Below the pieces are notes generated by a model that did not search any database, was not told the DNA's origin, and worked only from the letters and a program-made list of their open reading frames with translations. A stretch of 64,000 nucleotides of DNA from Bacteroides sp. (lineage in GTDB: Bacteria; Bacteroidota; Bacteroidia; Bacteroidales; Muribaculaceae), in NCBI GenBank assembly GCA_014802105.1, contig JAAVCX010000028.1, positions 119,729-183,728 on the forward strand, read 5' to 3'. The translations under genes were made by a program, and so were the position numbers. Shown piece by piece: positions 34,498 through 43,340 of this stretch. Within the stretch, counting starts at the first letter, position 1; each line of letters starts with the position of its first letter.

Positions 34498-35645
34498 CAA
34501 ACAAATATTTTTTCTTATATTTTCTGCCGCTCCTGATGGTCGCCACAAGTTGTCGGGAGGACGAACTTGTGGTGCCCACGGAGTATGACATCATCGGCGA
34601 TGAGCGATCTGAATCCGACATCCGTGGTTTCTATCTTGTCAACGAAGGAAATATGGGTTCAAACAAATGCACGCTTGACTATTATGATTATTGTACAGGA
34701 CTCTATTCCCGAAACTTCTATGCCGAGAGGAACCCTAATGTTATAAAAGAGCTTGGAGATGTGGGTAACGATATAGGCATCTATGGCTCTAAGCTCTATG
34801 TTGTGGTCAACTGCTCGCATAAAGTCGAAGTTCTTGATTCCCATTCCGGTGTTTCACTCGGTCATATAGATATTCCCAATTGTCGATATATCAGATTTCA
34901 CCGCGGAAAGGCCTACGTCAGTTCCTATGTCGGCCCCGTGCTGATAGATCCCAATGCACCCAAAGGAGCGGTATATGAGCTTGACACTCTTTCTCTTGCT
35001 GTGACCCGGAAAGTTTCCGTAGGCTATCAGCCCGAGGAGATGGAAATAGTCGACGATTATATGTATGTGGCAAACTCAGGTGGTTATAGAGCCCCCAACT
35101 ATGACAACACCGTGTCAGTAATTCAGATGGTAGACTTCAAGCAGGTACAGCAAATACCTGTCGGAATAAATCTCCACAGACTCAAAAAGGATAAGTATGA
35201 CAAACTGTGGATAACCTCGCGAGGTGATTACCAGTATCGTCCGTCACGGCTGTATGTGATGCAGAAAAAGCCGGGATACAACCAGATGGTTGTGACCGAC
35301 ACTATTGCAGTGGCTTGCTCTAACATGGCGTTTTATGAAGACAGGATGTATTATTACGCTACGGAATGGAACAATTACACAGCATCCAATACCGTAACCT
35401 ATGGGATTATCGATATACGTACAAAAGAAATTATCTCAGATAGCTTCATTAAGGATGGCACGGAAAAGGATATAACAATTCCATACGGAATAGCCGTCCA
35501 TCCCGAAACCGGCGATATATTCGTCACTGATGCTAAAAATTATGTTTCATCAGGTACCCTCTATTGTTTTAGTCGCGACGGGTATAAAAAATGGAGCGTG
35601 CGCACCGGTGATATTCCGGCCCATATAACATTTCTGACAAAATGA
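34494..35645 (+). CDS. btuG: BtuG-like surface lipoprotein (DUF5074 beta-propeller)
   Basis: A 383-residue lipoprotein: N-terminal hydrophobic region and lipobox (LLMVATSC). The mature protein is a YncE/DUF5074-like seven-bladed propeller, with repeated blades such as GIYGSKLYVVVNCSHKVEVL, YVANSGGYRAPNYDNTVSVI and EDRMYYYATEWNNYTASNTV. BtuG proteins sit on the BtuB mouth and bind cobalamin with very high affinity. It overlaps btuB and the next gene by 4 bases each, so all three are translationally coupled. Confidence 0.88.
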   Translation: MTNKYFFLYFLPLLMVATSCREDELVVPTEYDIIGDERSESDIRGFYLVNEGNMGSNKCTLDYYDYCTGLYSRNFYAERNPNVIKELGDVGNDIGIYGSKLYVVVNCSHKVEVLDSHSGVSLGHIDIPNCRYIRFHRGKAYVSSYVGPVLIDPNAPKGAVYELDTLSLAVTRKVSVGYQPEEMEIVDDYMYVANSGGYRAPNYDNTVSVIQMVDFKQVQQIPVGINLHRLKKDKYDKLWITSRGDYQYRPSRLYVMQKKPGYNQMVVTDTIAVACSNMAFYEDRMYYYATEWNNYTASNTVTYGIIDIRTKEIISDSFIKDGTEKDITIPYGIAVHPETGDIFVTDAKNYVSSGTLYCFSRDGYKKWSVRTGDIPAHITFLTK

Positions 35646-36841
35646 AGAAGATAGCTTTAGCGATTGTTTCAGCGTTACTGTTTTGCAGATGTAGCGATGA
35701 AATTCCGATGGTCAATCTCGGTATCGATGAGGTCTATTATATAGCCCGTATGCAGAAACTTGATTTGCATCCGGCACTGACAGGTGAGAAATATGAATGG
35801 TATGTGGACGGAGTATGCGTAAGCCGTGCCAAGGATTACATCTTTCTTGCCGAGAAGGAGGGAGATTATCGTATAGAGCTCAAAATCATAGATTCCGAGA
35901 CACCTTACGACTTTTCATTCGACATACATGTGCTTCATGAGGAGATTGAATACAGTCCTTATATATCAAAGGTTTATGAGTATTGCCCCGCTCCGGGTCA
36001 GTTTGTTAACGAAATGCCTCGTTATGAGGAAGGAGATACTTACAAGTCCATACTTCAGAAAGTGGAAGAATCTATATCGGGCACTAACGATATAATGATA
36101 ACACTGGGCGGATATGGAGGTTATGTGACTTTTGGCTTTGACCATACTGTTATCAACGTGGCCGGCGAAAAAGATTTCAGAATCTGGGGCAACTGTTTCT
36201 ACGAGCTGTTGCAACCTGATAAGAAAGGTGGTTCAGCAGAACCGGGTATCGTAATGGTCAGCTACGATACCAACTGTAACGGCCTGCCCGATGACGAGTG
36301 GTATGAGCTCGCAGGCAGTGAATATTATTCCGCAGACACACGCCACTCCTATTCTATTACATACAGACGACCTGACCCTAATAGAGAAATAGTGGCTGAC
36401 GAGGATAATAGTCTGGACGATATTTATTATATCGCATGGCGCGATAATGCCGGTCAAAAAGGATATATAGCCAAAAATATATTCCACAACCAAGATTATT
36501 TCCCCCGATGGATAAATAGCGATGAAATTTCTTTCTCGGGCACTGTTCTTAACGGCAACGCCGAGGATTTAAGCGGCAACGGCAGTTATTTTGTTTTATA
36601 CAGTTATCCGTGGGGTTACGTGGACAATCATCCTAACGAATACCCTGATCTGAACTCCTTTGATATTGCTTGGGCTGTTGATGCTGATGGCAATCCTGTT
36701 GATCTGCCCGGAGCTGACTTTATCAGGGTCTACACCGGTGTGAACCAGTATTGCGGATGGCTCGGAGAGACCTCCACTGAGCTCAGCCGTGCTCAGGATC
36801 TCCACATCTCTCTCCCCACAATACCAAGTCCATTGGAATGA
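35642..36841 (+). CDS. B12-locus surface lipoprotein, PKD-like N terminus
   Basis: A 399-residue lipoprotein (lipobox LFCRCS near residue 17). An N-terminal PKD/Ig-like domain (about 25-105, YEWYVDGVCVSRAKDYIFLA) precedes a larger domain of about 280 residues (ITLGGYGGYVTFGFDHTVIN, DTNCNGLPDDEWYELAGSEY, SYFVLYSYPWGYVDNHPNE). Proteins of this type recur in Bacteroidales cobalamin loci and are usually annotated only as cell surface proteins. It is translationally coupled to btuG and probably helps bind or pass corrinoids, though no binding residues can be named. Confidence 0.72.
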   Translation: MKKIALAIVSALLFCRCSDEIPMVNLGIDEVYYIARMQKLDLHPALTGEKYEWYVDGVCVSRAKDYIFLAEKEGDYRIELKIIDSETPYDFSFDIHVLHEEIEYSPYISKVYEYCPAPGQFVNEMPRYEEGDTYKSILQKVEESISGTNDIMITLGGYGGYVTFGFDHTVINVAGEKDFRIWGNCFYELLQPDKKGGSAEPGIVMVSYDTNCNGLPDDEWYELAGSEYYSADTRHSYSITYRRPDPNREIVADEDNSLDDIYYIAWRDNAGQKGYIAKNIFHNQDYFPRWINSDEISFSGTVLNGNAEDLSGNGSYFVLYSYPWGYVDNHPNEYPDLNSFDIAWAVDADGNPVDLPGADFIRVYTGVNQYCGWLGETSTELSRAQDLHISLPTIPSPLE

Positions 36842-36869
36842 ATATCAACAACAATATAACAAACCAATC

Positions 36870-37829
36870 ATGAGAAAAGAGTTATTCTCACTGGTCATCG
36901 GTGTCAGCACGACGATAGCTGCGGCTCATCCGATCGACTTCGACAAAATCAAGTCATGGACCGGTTCGGGGCCAAACCGGGCTGCGCTTGCAATCACTAA
37001 TGACGCGGGAGCTTCCGATCCCAAAGTGTATGTGTGGGGTTATCGCTGGGAGGACGGCGAGAAGCCTACCGGCGAAGACATGTTCAAAGCTATCTGTGGC
37101 AACACCGATAATCTAGTGCTGTTGACCCAGACCACCGGTCAATATGGATCGACAGTGTGTGGCATCGGTGTGGGCGACGCTGTCAAAATACTCAAGTATA
37201 TTTACTTTGATTTTGAGAAGGCGCTTGACTATGAGTTCATCAATTTTGACTACTACAATACCAACTCGTTTTTCGGGCAGAAGGAGGCCCCCGGCGACAA
37301 CACTCCTGAAATATGCGCGGCAGCCATAGAAAAGGCGTTGACCTCAGGCTCCCACTACATACAGCATCCTCTCGACCAACCCGCCTATGGCTATCCGGCC
37401 TACGACTACGACTGTTGGGATATGACCGACGAGGGTTGGACGTATGGATGGTGGACTTCTGCGTGGTATGCCGGCTATTGGAGCTACTGGACAATCTCGG
37501 GGCTTGCCACCGAATGGATGTATAGCGGTACAGGTTTCACGGGACGGCAACTCTCTGACGGCTGCGTGGACGGGTGGTCGTTCACGATGTTTGACAGCCC
37601 GAAAGTAGGTGGTGTCGGTGAAGGCACTGCGCCCTCTGACAATGCTGATATGTATGTTTATTGTGAGCCTGCAGCAGAATCGGCGATACCATCGGTGACA
37701 ATATCAGAAAATGAATACACCGAGGAATACTTTACTCCTGCCGGACTACGTGTCAGTGCCGGGAATCTTGCTCCGGGACTCTACATAGTGCGTAAAGGCA
37801 AAAAAGTGGAAAAGAGAATGATATTTTAA
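36870..37829 (+). CDS. Secreted B12-locus protein with sorting tail
   Basis: A 319-residue secreted protein. The signal peptide (MRKELFSLVIGVSTTIAAA) is followed by KSWTGSGPNRAALAITNDAG and YVWGYRWEDGEKPTGEDMF, a pattern I associate with surface proteins of B12 loci but cannot assign a function. The middle is very rich in Trp, Tyr and Gly (YGWWTSAWYAGYWSYWTISG). The last 70 residues (YFTPAGLRVSAGNLAPGLYI... KRMIF) match a type IX sorting tail. The start at 36870 is chosen because a signal peptide begins there; the longer frame from 36789 overlaps the upstream gene by 53 bases. Confidence 0.72.
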   Translation: MRKELFSLVIGVSTTIAAAHPIDFDKIKSWTGSGPNRAALAITNDAGASDPKVYVWGYRWEDGEKPTGEDMFKAICGNTDNLVLLTQTTGQYGSTVCGIGVGDAVKILKYIYFDFEKALDYEFINFDYYNTNSFFGQKEAPGDNTPEICAAAIEKALTSGSHYIQHPLDQPAYGYPAYDYDCWDMTDEGWTYGWWTSAWYAGYWSYWTISGLATEWMYSGTGFTGRQLSDGCVDGWSFTMFDSPKVGGVGEGTAPSDNADMYVYCEPAAESAIPSVTISENEYTEEYFTPAGLRVSAGNLAPGLYIVRKGKKVEKRMIF

Positions 37830-37843
37830 TAAATATTTTGCAG

Positions 37844-40800
37844 ATGAAAAAGTTTATTGTAATGCTTGCCTCCATTCTGTCGGGGGTAGCAGTTGCTATG
37901 GCGGGTACGCCTGACCTCACAAAGGTGCGCTACACTGTCGGCGAAGGCTCTGAAAGCTACCTGTTGGTGATCCGTTGCAATGTCAAGGATCGCATTGATA
38001 ATTTTGTCTATGGTGTAAAATCTGACAAATCAGATCTGTCGGCCATGGAAGCATTTGGAATTGTTGAGGCTGCCGACGAGCGAGTGAAGGGTGGGATTGT
38101 AAACAGTAATCCAACCGTTTCGTTCGATCTCAATGGCGATACTCAGATTGACAATGCCGATATCAGCAATGTGGAACTGCATCCTGTAAGCGGGTCTTTG
38201 TTGGCATCCGATGGGGCCACCACTGTGCTTACACTCTCTCAGGACGGTTTGGATGCGTCGGAAAGTGATTACTTCTTCTATATTCCCGGTCCTGAGGCTG
38301 TAGGTGTTTGGCTTCCCGATGAAATGACTGTGAAGCTGAGCGACGAAGGTAGCGTTATTCCCTGCTTCGTTCAGGTGCCTGAGGGTAAGCTCAACTCGAC
38401 TACCAACTGGCAGGCTTCCTCGAGCAACGAGACCTATCGGCTGGATCGTACTATAATAATCACGCCTTACACTTTAGTGGATGGTACCTTCAATGCAAAA
38501 CCCACGTTTACGGGAACTACCGGCACTACCTACGTGCGCTATCGCCCTCAGATGTACGGTACCTACGGATATTATGAGAGCAATTTCATGACTCTTAATG
38601 TCGAGGCTCCCGAGATCCCCGTCACTTCTATCACGATGAAGCAGGCAGAGGTTAATTCAGGTCTCAATAAGGAGGTTGCTTTGGAGTATGACTATCTACC
38701 GGTCAATGCCACATACACTGCCGTGTCGGTGACTGTGGATGACACTTCGTTAGCTTCCTACTCTGATGCGTCCGGGTTGAAAACCAAGACACAGGAGGGT
38801 TCTACGAAAGTGACGGTCTATCCTCGTAATGATAATACTGTCACAGCTGAATTTACACTTAACTGTAAGCTGTTAAATCCCGTGACAAGCGTCAACTTTG
38901 GCCCTGGCACGGAGGACGGTGTCATTAACGTCTATGTAAAACAACTTGTAGGTCTCCGTCCGGTGGTCTTACCCGAAAATGCCGACATAAAGGACGTTAC
39001 AATCACTGTCACTGACAACGGAACCGATCGTGACGACTATACTTGCTCGACTTATAAAGTGAATTTCTGGGATAATGACGGTACCAGAGTACAGTTTTTC
39101 GAGCTCTCGGGCCATCGTCCGACAGGCGACCATCCTGCTAAAGTGCATGTAGCGTCGGCTGACGGAGCTTATGAGAAAGATTTTGTAGTCAATGTGCTTG
39201 AGAGCGACCGTACACCCATCGCCGGAGGCTACACTGACGGCACTATCATTCTTAACGAGGAGTGGTTTGGCCACACTAACGGCGGTCTCAATTATATAAC
39301 TCCGGCCAATGAAATCATCTATCAGGCCTACGAGCGTGAAAATCCGGGTATGTCATTCGGATGTACCTCCCAGTATGGTACTATCTGGAACGATAAACTT
39401 ATAGTGATATCAAAACAGCCCGACGACGGCGGAGACGTGCTCCGTGGCGGTGGTTGTGTGGTAATTGCCGATGCCGCAACTATGAAGAGAATAGGCGGAT
39501 ACTACAATCGACCCACCTATAATGGTGTAAGTGGCGACGGACGTGCGGTAGCCGGTGCGACAGCCGATAAAATCTATGTCTCGACGAGCAGCGGTATTTT
39601 TGTGCTTGACATTTCAGATGTCGAGAACCCTGAAGTAATCGGGCATCTGGCATCGAGCGATGGAGCTGACCTGTATAGCGGTCAGGTGGGCGATATTATC
39701 AACGGCGGCAAATATGTCTATGCCGTGATGCAGAATACCGGTATTCTCTGTATAGACCCTCTATCCGACGAGATTGTAAAGACAATCGACGACGCTAATG
39801 CCCAGGGTGTGACCCAGACTGCCGATGGTACCGTCTGGTATGCCACGATAACCGACGGCCATTCTGTATTCGTGGGCATCGATCCCGAGAGTTTAGAAGA
39901 AACCGCCCGTATAGATATGCCCGCTGAGATCGGCACTGTAGCCTGTGGCTGGGGAGCATGGCGCTCTACGGCATTCAAAGGCGACCATACTACCGGAAAT
40001 CTTTGGTTCACCACAGGAGCCGGCTCTATCGTTGGTGGTGGAACTTACTACTACCGCTTCAATCCTAAGACCGACGATCCTTCGGCAATCGAGCCTTTCT
40101 TCTCATTGGCCGGTGTTATGGGGATAAACGGTTTTGGCGAGGAGGTCGAGCAGATGAACTATGGTACATCTATATTTGACCCGCGAAACAACCGTCTGAT
40201 AGTTATGACCGGAGTGAAAGGAGCGGCCAGCGGTCAGTATCGTGATCATTGGATTCACTTTGTAGATGGAACTACCGGCAAGATCACCAATACAATCAAG
40301 CTTAATCCCTATTACTGGTTCCAGTCACTGCCGATACTCCCTGACAAGCATGATGTCGAGTTCTCTCTTGAAGATATCAGTATCAAGGAAGGCGAGGAGG
40401 ATCTTGTGATAGATCTGTCTGAAGCCGTCACTGACAAGGATAATATCGACAGCAATATCCGTCTCTCGATTCAGGAACCTGTATCGACGCTCTCCAGAGC
40501 TCCCGAGACTGAGGATTGTGCCGAGATTAAACTTGAAGGCAAGACATTGACGGTCAGTCCCAAAGTTGCTGGAAACAAATCGTTTGTCCTGGCGGCTGAG
40601 TCTAACGGAAGGATGAACACCAAGAAGGTGAATGTGAGTGTGGATGTATCCACCGGTATAGCCGGCCTTGATGCAGACTCGGCAAAGAGTGTGGTCTGCA
40701 ACGGTAGTGATATTATCTTCAGTGGCTTTGACGGCGAGACATTTGAATTCTATTCGCTCGTCGGAGACAAAGTGTTGGTCATCAATGTGGATGAGTCTCA

Positions 40801-40885
40801 ATATGTGGCACGAACCGCTCTCCCCTCAGGCGTTTATGTGCTTCATGGCTCTGACGGAACGGTAGCCAAAATCGTGATACGTTAA
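37844..40885 (+). CDS. Large secreted protein with Ig-like domains and a BtuG-type propeller
   Basis: A 1013-residue secreted protein. Signal peptide (MKKFIVMLASILSGVAVAMA). N-terminal part up to about 140 has a dockerin-like FDLNGDTQIDNADISNVEL. Residues about 175-460 hold two or three Ig-like modules (VTSITMKQAEVNSGLNKEVA). Residues about 465-830 form a propeller like BtuG (TIILNEEWFGHTNGGLNYIT, GCTSQYGTIWNDKLIVISKQ, GVMGINGFGEEVEQ). The end is a sorting-type tail (GIAGLDADSAKSVV... PSGVYVLHGSDGTVAKIVIR). It resembles the next gene's propeller at the same motifs, suggesting duplication. Confidence 0.78.
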   Translation: MKKFIVMLASILSGVAVAMAGTPDLTKVRYTVGEGSESYLLVIRCNVKDRIDNFVYGVKSDKSDLSAMEAFGIVEAADERVKGGIVNSNPTVSFDLNGDTQIDNADISNVELHPVSGSLLASDGATTVLTLSQDGLDASESDYFFYIPGPEAVGVWLPDEMTVKLSDEGSVIPCFVQVPEGKLNSTTNWQASSSNETYRLDRTIIITPYTLVDGTFNAKPTFTGTTGTTYVRYRPQMYGTYGYYESNFMTLNVEAPEIPVTSITMKQAEVNSGLNKEVALEYDYLPVNATYTAVSVTVDDTSLASYSDASGLKTKTQEGSTKVTVYPRNDNTVTAEFTLNCKLLNPVTSVNFGPGTEDGVINVYVKQLVGLRPVVLPENADIKDVTITVTDNGTDRDDYTCSTYKVNFWDNDGTRVQFFELSGHRPTGDHPAKVHVASADGAYEKDFVVNVLESDRTPIAGGYTDGTIILNEEWFGHTNGGLNYITPANEIIYQAYERENPGMSFGCTSQYGTIWNDKLIVISKQPDDGGDVLRGGGCVVIADAATMKRIGGYYNRPTYNGVSGDGRAVAGATADKIYVSTSSGIFVLDISDVENPEVIGHLASSDGADLYSGQVGDIINGGKYVYAVMQNTGILCIDPLSDEIVKTIDDANAQGVTQTADGTVWYATITDGHSVFVGIDPESLEETARIDMPAEIGTVACGWGAWRSTAFKGDHTTGNLWFTTGAGSIVGGGTYYYRFNPKTDDPSAIEPFFSLAGVMGINGFGEEVEQMNYGTSIFDPRNNRLIVMTGVKGAASGQYRDHWIHFVDGTTGKITNTIKLNPYYWFQSLPILPDKHDVEFSLEDISIKEGEEDLVIDLSEAVTDKDNIDSNIRLSIQEPVSTLSRAPETEDCAEIKLEGKTLTVSPKVAGNKSFVLAAESNGRMNTKKVNVSVDVSTGIAGLDADSAKSVVCNGSDIIFSGFDGETFEFYSLVGDKVLVINVDESQYVARTALPSGVYVLHGSDGTVAKIVIR

Positions 40886-42291
40886 TGAAACGGTTACTAT
40901 TTAATATTTTCACCTCTTTAGCGGCAATGGTTTGTACTGTTGCCGCTCAAGAGGCTGATTATACCAAGGGAATAATCTGGGTAAATGAAGACTGGTATGG
41001 GCACCAGAACTCTACCGTCAACTATCTTTTGCCCGATGATCCCGAGGGTATATATTGGAAATACCGCATCATCCAGACTGAAAACCCCGGTAAGGAGCTT
41101 GGATGCACCAACCAGTATGGGGCGCTTTGGAACGGCCGGCTCTATCTCATAGCAAAGCAAGATAAAGATCCGGGTGCCACGGTCACGGGAGGTAGAATCA
41201 CGGTTGCCGATGCAAAAACGATGAAAATACTCCATCAGCAGAGTCTGATAGATCCTTCGGGAGCTCAATGTGACGGCCGTGGATTTCTGGGTGTCGATGC
41301 TCATAAAGGATATATCTCTACAAGCAACGGTGTGTGGATTTTCGATCTGGACACTTACACAGTGACCGGCCAGGTTGAAGGTTCGGCCAATCCCAATGCC
41401 GGGGGAGATAACGATAAGCCCAATACCGACCCGACCGGCTCGCTCTATCACGGACAGTCGGGAATGATGGTGTCGGCAGCCGGGAAAGTTTTTATCGCTC
41501 ATCAGCAATATGGCCTGCTTGTAGTGGATCCCGATAAGGATAAGGTCGTCGATGTTATCTCGATGGATATAGTGCAGAAAGGTGCCGGTATCGGTTCTGT
41601 AGTTAAGTCAAAGGATGGTAATCTGTGGCTTTCGGTAGCCGGGAACCTTCAGGGAACGGGCACCTTTCTGAACTATATCGTCAAGGTTGACCCCCTGACA
41701 TTGACCTACGGGATAATAGATATTCCCGAGGGTATGTATCCTCCGTCCAACTCATGGTATGCGTGGACTCCTGATGCGTTTGTAGCTTCGACTGTTCAGA
41801 ATTGTCTTTATTGGAAAGGTGGCCCTAACAGATGGTTTACCGGTACTAAAATCTACAAATTTGACTGTGATACTTACGAGCAATCGTTATTTATAGATTT
41901 GGAAAAAGAGGGAGCCAATTGGAAACTCTATGGATGTGCTTTAGGCGTTCATCCTGTGACAGACGAGATTTATATGGCACTCTATCATGAATTTGGAACT
42001 CCGACCTATATTACGAGACTCTACTCTCCAAAAGGCGAGAAAATCCGTGACTACGAAATGATAATGAATTATTGGTTTCCGTCATTGCCGCTATTTCCCG
42101 AAGGTATCTCTCAATCCCAATTTGATGATATTTCAGTCGATCAGTTATCCTCGACAGGAAATCTCTATTCCCTCAATGGTGTTCTTGTAAAACAGAATAT
42201 AGAGTTTGGAGCGTGGTCGGGCATTTCTCCCGGGATCTATATATGGAGATCCGGCGGCTCGGTAAGAAAAGTTCTCATCAGAGATATTTAG
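40885..42291 (+). CDS. Secreted BtuG-type propeller protein with sorting tail
   Basis: A 468-residue secreted protein. Signal peptide (about 1-21) then a DUF5074-like propeller with the same motif order as its upstream neighbour: GIIWVNEDWYGHQNSTVNYL, LGCTNQYGALWNGRLYLIAKQ, GFLGVDAHKGYISTSNGVWI, VFIAHQQYGLLVVDPDKDKV. It ends in a tail of sorting type (LYSLNGVLVKQN... GIYIWRSGGSVRKVLIRDI). It starts one base inside the previous stop codon. Unlike the lipoprotein BtuG it has no lipobox, so it would be surface-attached through type IX export. Corrinoid binding is inferred from context only. Confidence 0.78.
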   Translation: MKRLLFNIFTSLAAMVCTVAAQEADYTKGIIWVNEDWYGHQNSTVNYLLPDDPEGIYWKYRIIQTENPGKELGCTNQYGALWNGRLYLIAKQDKDPGATVTGGRITVADAKTMKILHQQSLIDPSGAQCDGRGFLGVDAHKGYISTSNGVWIFDLDTYTVTGQVEGSANPNAGGDNDKPNTDPTGSLYHGQSGMMVSAAGKVFIAHQQYGLLVVDPDKDKVVDVISMDIVQKGAGIGSVVKSKDGNLWLSVAGNLQGTGTFLNYIVKVDPLTLTYGIIDIPEGMYPPSNSWYAWTPDAFVASTVQNCLYWKGGPNRWFTGTKIYKFDCDTYEQSLFIDLEKEGANWKLYGCALGVHPVTDEIYMALYHEFGTPTYITRLYSPKGEKIRDYEMIMNYWFPSLPLFPEGISQSQFDDISVDQLSSTGNLYSLNGVLVKQNIEFGAWSGISPGIYIWRSGGSVRKVLIRDI

Positions 42292-42381
42292 CCCCCCCTT
42301 GAATATCTTGTTTAAGGGTAACAGGAATTGAGAACGGTCTTGTCGCCGGAAGATATGTTTTGCAGTTAGAGCAATTAAGTG

Positions 42382-42389
42382 TAACTTTG
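42382..42389 (+). promoter_or_regulatory. -7 box for the EamA gene
   Basis: TAACTTTG matches TAnnTTTG, 55 bases before the start at 42444. Confidence 0.6.
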
Positions 42390-42396
42390 TGGTGTA

Positions 42397-42426
42397 AACT
42401 GAAGCGGCCGGTGAGCCGCTTCAGTT
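42397..42426 (+). promoter_or_regulatory. Stem-loop at the start of the EamA transcript
   Basis: AACTGAAGCGGC, loop CGGTGA, GCCGCTTCAGTT: a perfect 12-base stem at most a few bases from the predicted transcription start and 17 bases before the start codon. It could stabilise the 5' end, act as an attenuator, or be a terminator of the B12 operon, though no T run follows. Confidence 0.6.
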
Positions 42427-42443
42427 AATTATGTCATAAAGGT

Positions 42444-43340
42444 ATGAATTCTCTAACTAAAGGATATATATTCGGAGCGGTTGCGGCCGTGAGCTATGGC
42501 ACCAACCCTCTGTTTGCTGTCCCGCTCTACGAAAAGGGGCTCAGTGTGGGGTCGGTCTTGTTTTACCGTTATATAATAGCGACACTTCTTCTCGGTCTGA
42601 TCATGGTGTATAAGCGCTCGTCGTTCAGCGTGACACGCCGCCAGGCCATGTTGCTTGTTGCCGAGGGGATACTCTTCGGACTGTCGTCGGTCGGACTTTT
42701 CGAGGCCTACCGTTATATGGATGTGGGCATCGCCTCGACCATGCTTTTTGTCGAGCCGGTGATGATAGCTTTGCTGCTGTGGGTGTTCTGGAGAGAGCGC
42801 ATCTCGGCGCGCACCGTGGTATCGATCACTATCTCGCTTGCAGGCGTGGTGTTTCTGTGCAATCCAGGCGAGGGTGCATACGTCTCGCCTGTCGGTGTGG
42901 CTCTGGTGATGGCCGCCTCGCTGAGCTATGGTCTGTACATGATACTGATCAACAAGACCTCTCTGTCGCGACTCTCGGGTCTCACGTTGACCTTCTGGTC
43001 GTTGCTGTTCGGCAATATAGTGATGATAGCCAAGGTGGGGTTTTTCACTCAGCTTCAGCCTGTTCCGGCCGACGCTCTTTCTATAGGTTGTGCTCTGGGG
43101 CTGTCGATATTCCCTACCATAGTGTCGATCCTCACGGTGGCCCTGGCTGTACAGATAATAGGCTCGGTGCCCGTGTCGATACTTGGGGCACTCGAGCCTG
43201 TTACCGGAGTGGCGGTAGGTGTGCTTGTATTTGGCGAGGTGATGACCCTGCGTGTGGCAGCCGGAGTGGTGCTTATCCTTGTGGCTGTGACTGTGCTTGT
43301 GACGGGGAAGCGGAAGCGTCGGAGTCTTTCAGCAGATTGA
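42444..43340 (+). CDS. EamA/DMT-family transporter
   Basis: A 298-residue inner membrane protein with about ten spans and two repeated EamA domains (first: LFYRYIIATLLLGLIMVYKR and FGLSSVGLFEAYRYMDVGIA; second: LAAVSYGLYMILI-like and GALEPVTGVAVGVLVFGEVM). The DMT superfamily exports metabolites such as amino acids or takes up nucleotide-sugar-like compounds; the substrate cannot be read. Its last 68 bases overlap antisense with the end of the convergent MscS gene. Confidence 0.88.
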   Translation: MNSLTKGYIFGAVAAVSYGTNPLFAVPLYEKGLSVGSVLFYRYIIATLLLGLIMVYKRSSFSVTRRQAMLLVAEGILFGLSSVGLFEAYRYMDVGIASTMLFVEPVMIALLLWVFWRERISARTVVSITISLAGVVFLCNPGEGAYVSPVGVALVMAASLSYGLYMILINKTSLSRLSGLTLTFWSLLFGNIVMIAKVGFFTQLQPVPADALSIGCALGLSIFPTIVSILTVALAVQIIGSVPVSILGALEPVTGVAVGVLVFGEVMTLRVAAGVVLILVAVTVLVTGKRKRRSLSAD

